Assembly (NCBI GenBank): GCA_000482145.1 | Contig: AUXH01000558.1 | Span: forward strand, 1 to 12,708 | Direction of reading: 5' to 3' | DNA length: 12,708 bases | Source of the DNA: Strigomonas culicis | Lineage: Eukaryota; Euglenozoa; Kinetoplastea; Trypanosomatida; Trypanosomatidae | In this document: one piece after another, positions 12,596-12,708 of the stretch | How positions within the stretch are numbered: the stretch's first letter is position 1 | Layout of the letters: every line of letters begins with the position of its first letter | Notes under the pieces: generated by a model | What the model was told of the DNA's origin: nothing | Databases searched by the model: none | Seen by the model: the letters and a program-made list of their open reading frames with translations, nothing else | Made by a program: the position numbers and the translations under genes

Positions 12596-12708
12596 ATGTA
12601 CCTCGACAGCGGGTCGCTGCTGTCCCTCGCCGGCGCGCGTGCGGCGCCGCGGCCGCCGGCGCTGCCGCTGGAGCTGCAGCAGCCGGCGGCCGAGCGCGCG
12701 GCCGCCGG
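12596..12708 (+). CDS. N-terminal fragment of an unidentified protein
   Basis: The frame is open from ATG 12596 to the right edge, giving 37 codons plus two bases. The visible residues (MYLDSGSLLSLAGARAAPR...) are Ala/Pro/Leu-rich with GC-rich third positions, as in the other genes. Upstream, the same frame stays open to an ATG at 12491, but the probable splice acceptor at 12496-12497 lies downstream of that ATG, and codon composition between the two is unlike a gene. Too little is present to name the product. Confidence 0.6.
   Translation, partial: MYLDSGSLLSLAGARAAPRPPALPLELQQPAAERAAA

Overview
The window looks like nuclear DNA from a trypanosomatid (Kinetoplastea), most likely Leishmania-like. 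Every convincing coding region is on the + strand and intronless, with very high GC at third codon positions. The intergenic stretches are AT-rich and full of homopolymers and microsatellites. Each start codon follows a pyrimidine tract and an AG, which is the layout of spliced-leader trans-splicing and polycistronic transcription. Two DUF1935 small acylated proteins, a family restricted to kinetoplastids, support this. I do not assign a species.

Layout, left to right: (1) 2-214, the C-terminal end of a protein made of 7-residue repeats (21-bp units, 42-bp higher-order pairs). (2) 878-1276, an SMP-1-type small myristoylated/palmitoylated flagellar-membrane protein. (3) 2390-3427, a protein with a thioredoxin/tryparedoxin-like C-terminal domain that has lost the CxxC active site. 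(4) 3814-4371, a second, longer DUF1935 protein with a myristoylation-only N-terminus. (5) 4906-7791, the beta subunit of the COPI coatomer. (6) 8391-9419, an RNase PH-like exosome subunit, best matched to Rrp42/EXOSC7. (7) 9818-11245, a Pumilio/PUF RNA-binding protein ending in a CAG-encoded polyglutamine run. (8) 12596 to the edge, the first 37 codons of another protein.

The genes do not form one pathway. Neighbours in trypanosomatid arrays are usually co-transcribed without shared function, so control is expected at the RNA level. Two genes are themselves part of RNA-level control or decay (exosome subunit, PUF protein). Four copies of the Pumilio-type octamer UGUANAUA lie in the untranslated regions, one of them downstream of the PUF gene itself. 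The two DUF1935 proteins flank the thioredoxin-like gene.

The most notable items are the redox-dead thioredoxin-like protein, the contrasting acylation signals of the two DUF1935 proteins, a perfect 30-nt palindrome overlapping the stop codon of the second one, a CxxC-x11-HxxC cluster in the PUF protein, and the candidate Pumilio sites. I saw no mobile element, CRISPR array, tRNA, rRNA or complete novel multi-gene system. All homology calls come from reading the sequence, not from database searches.
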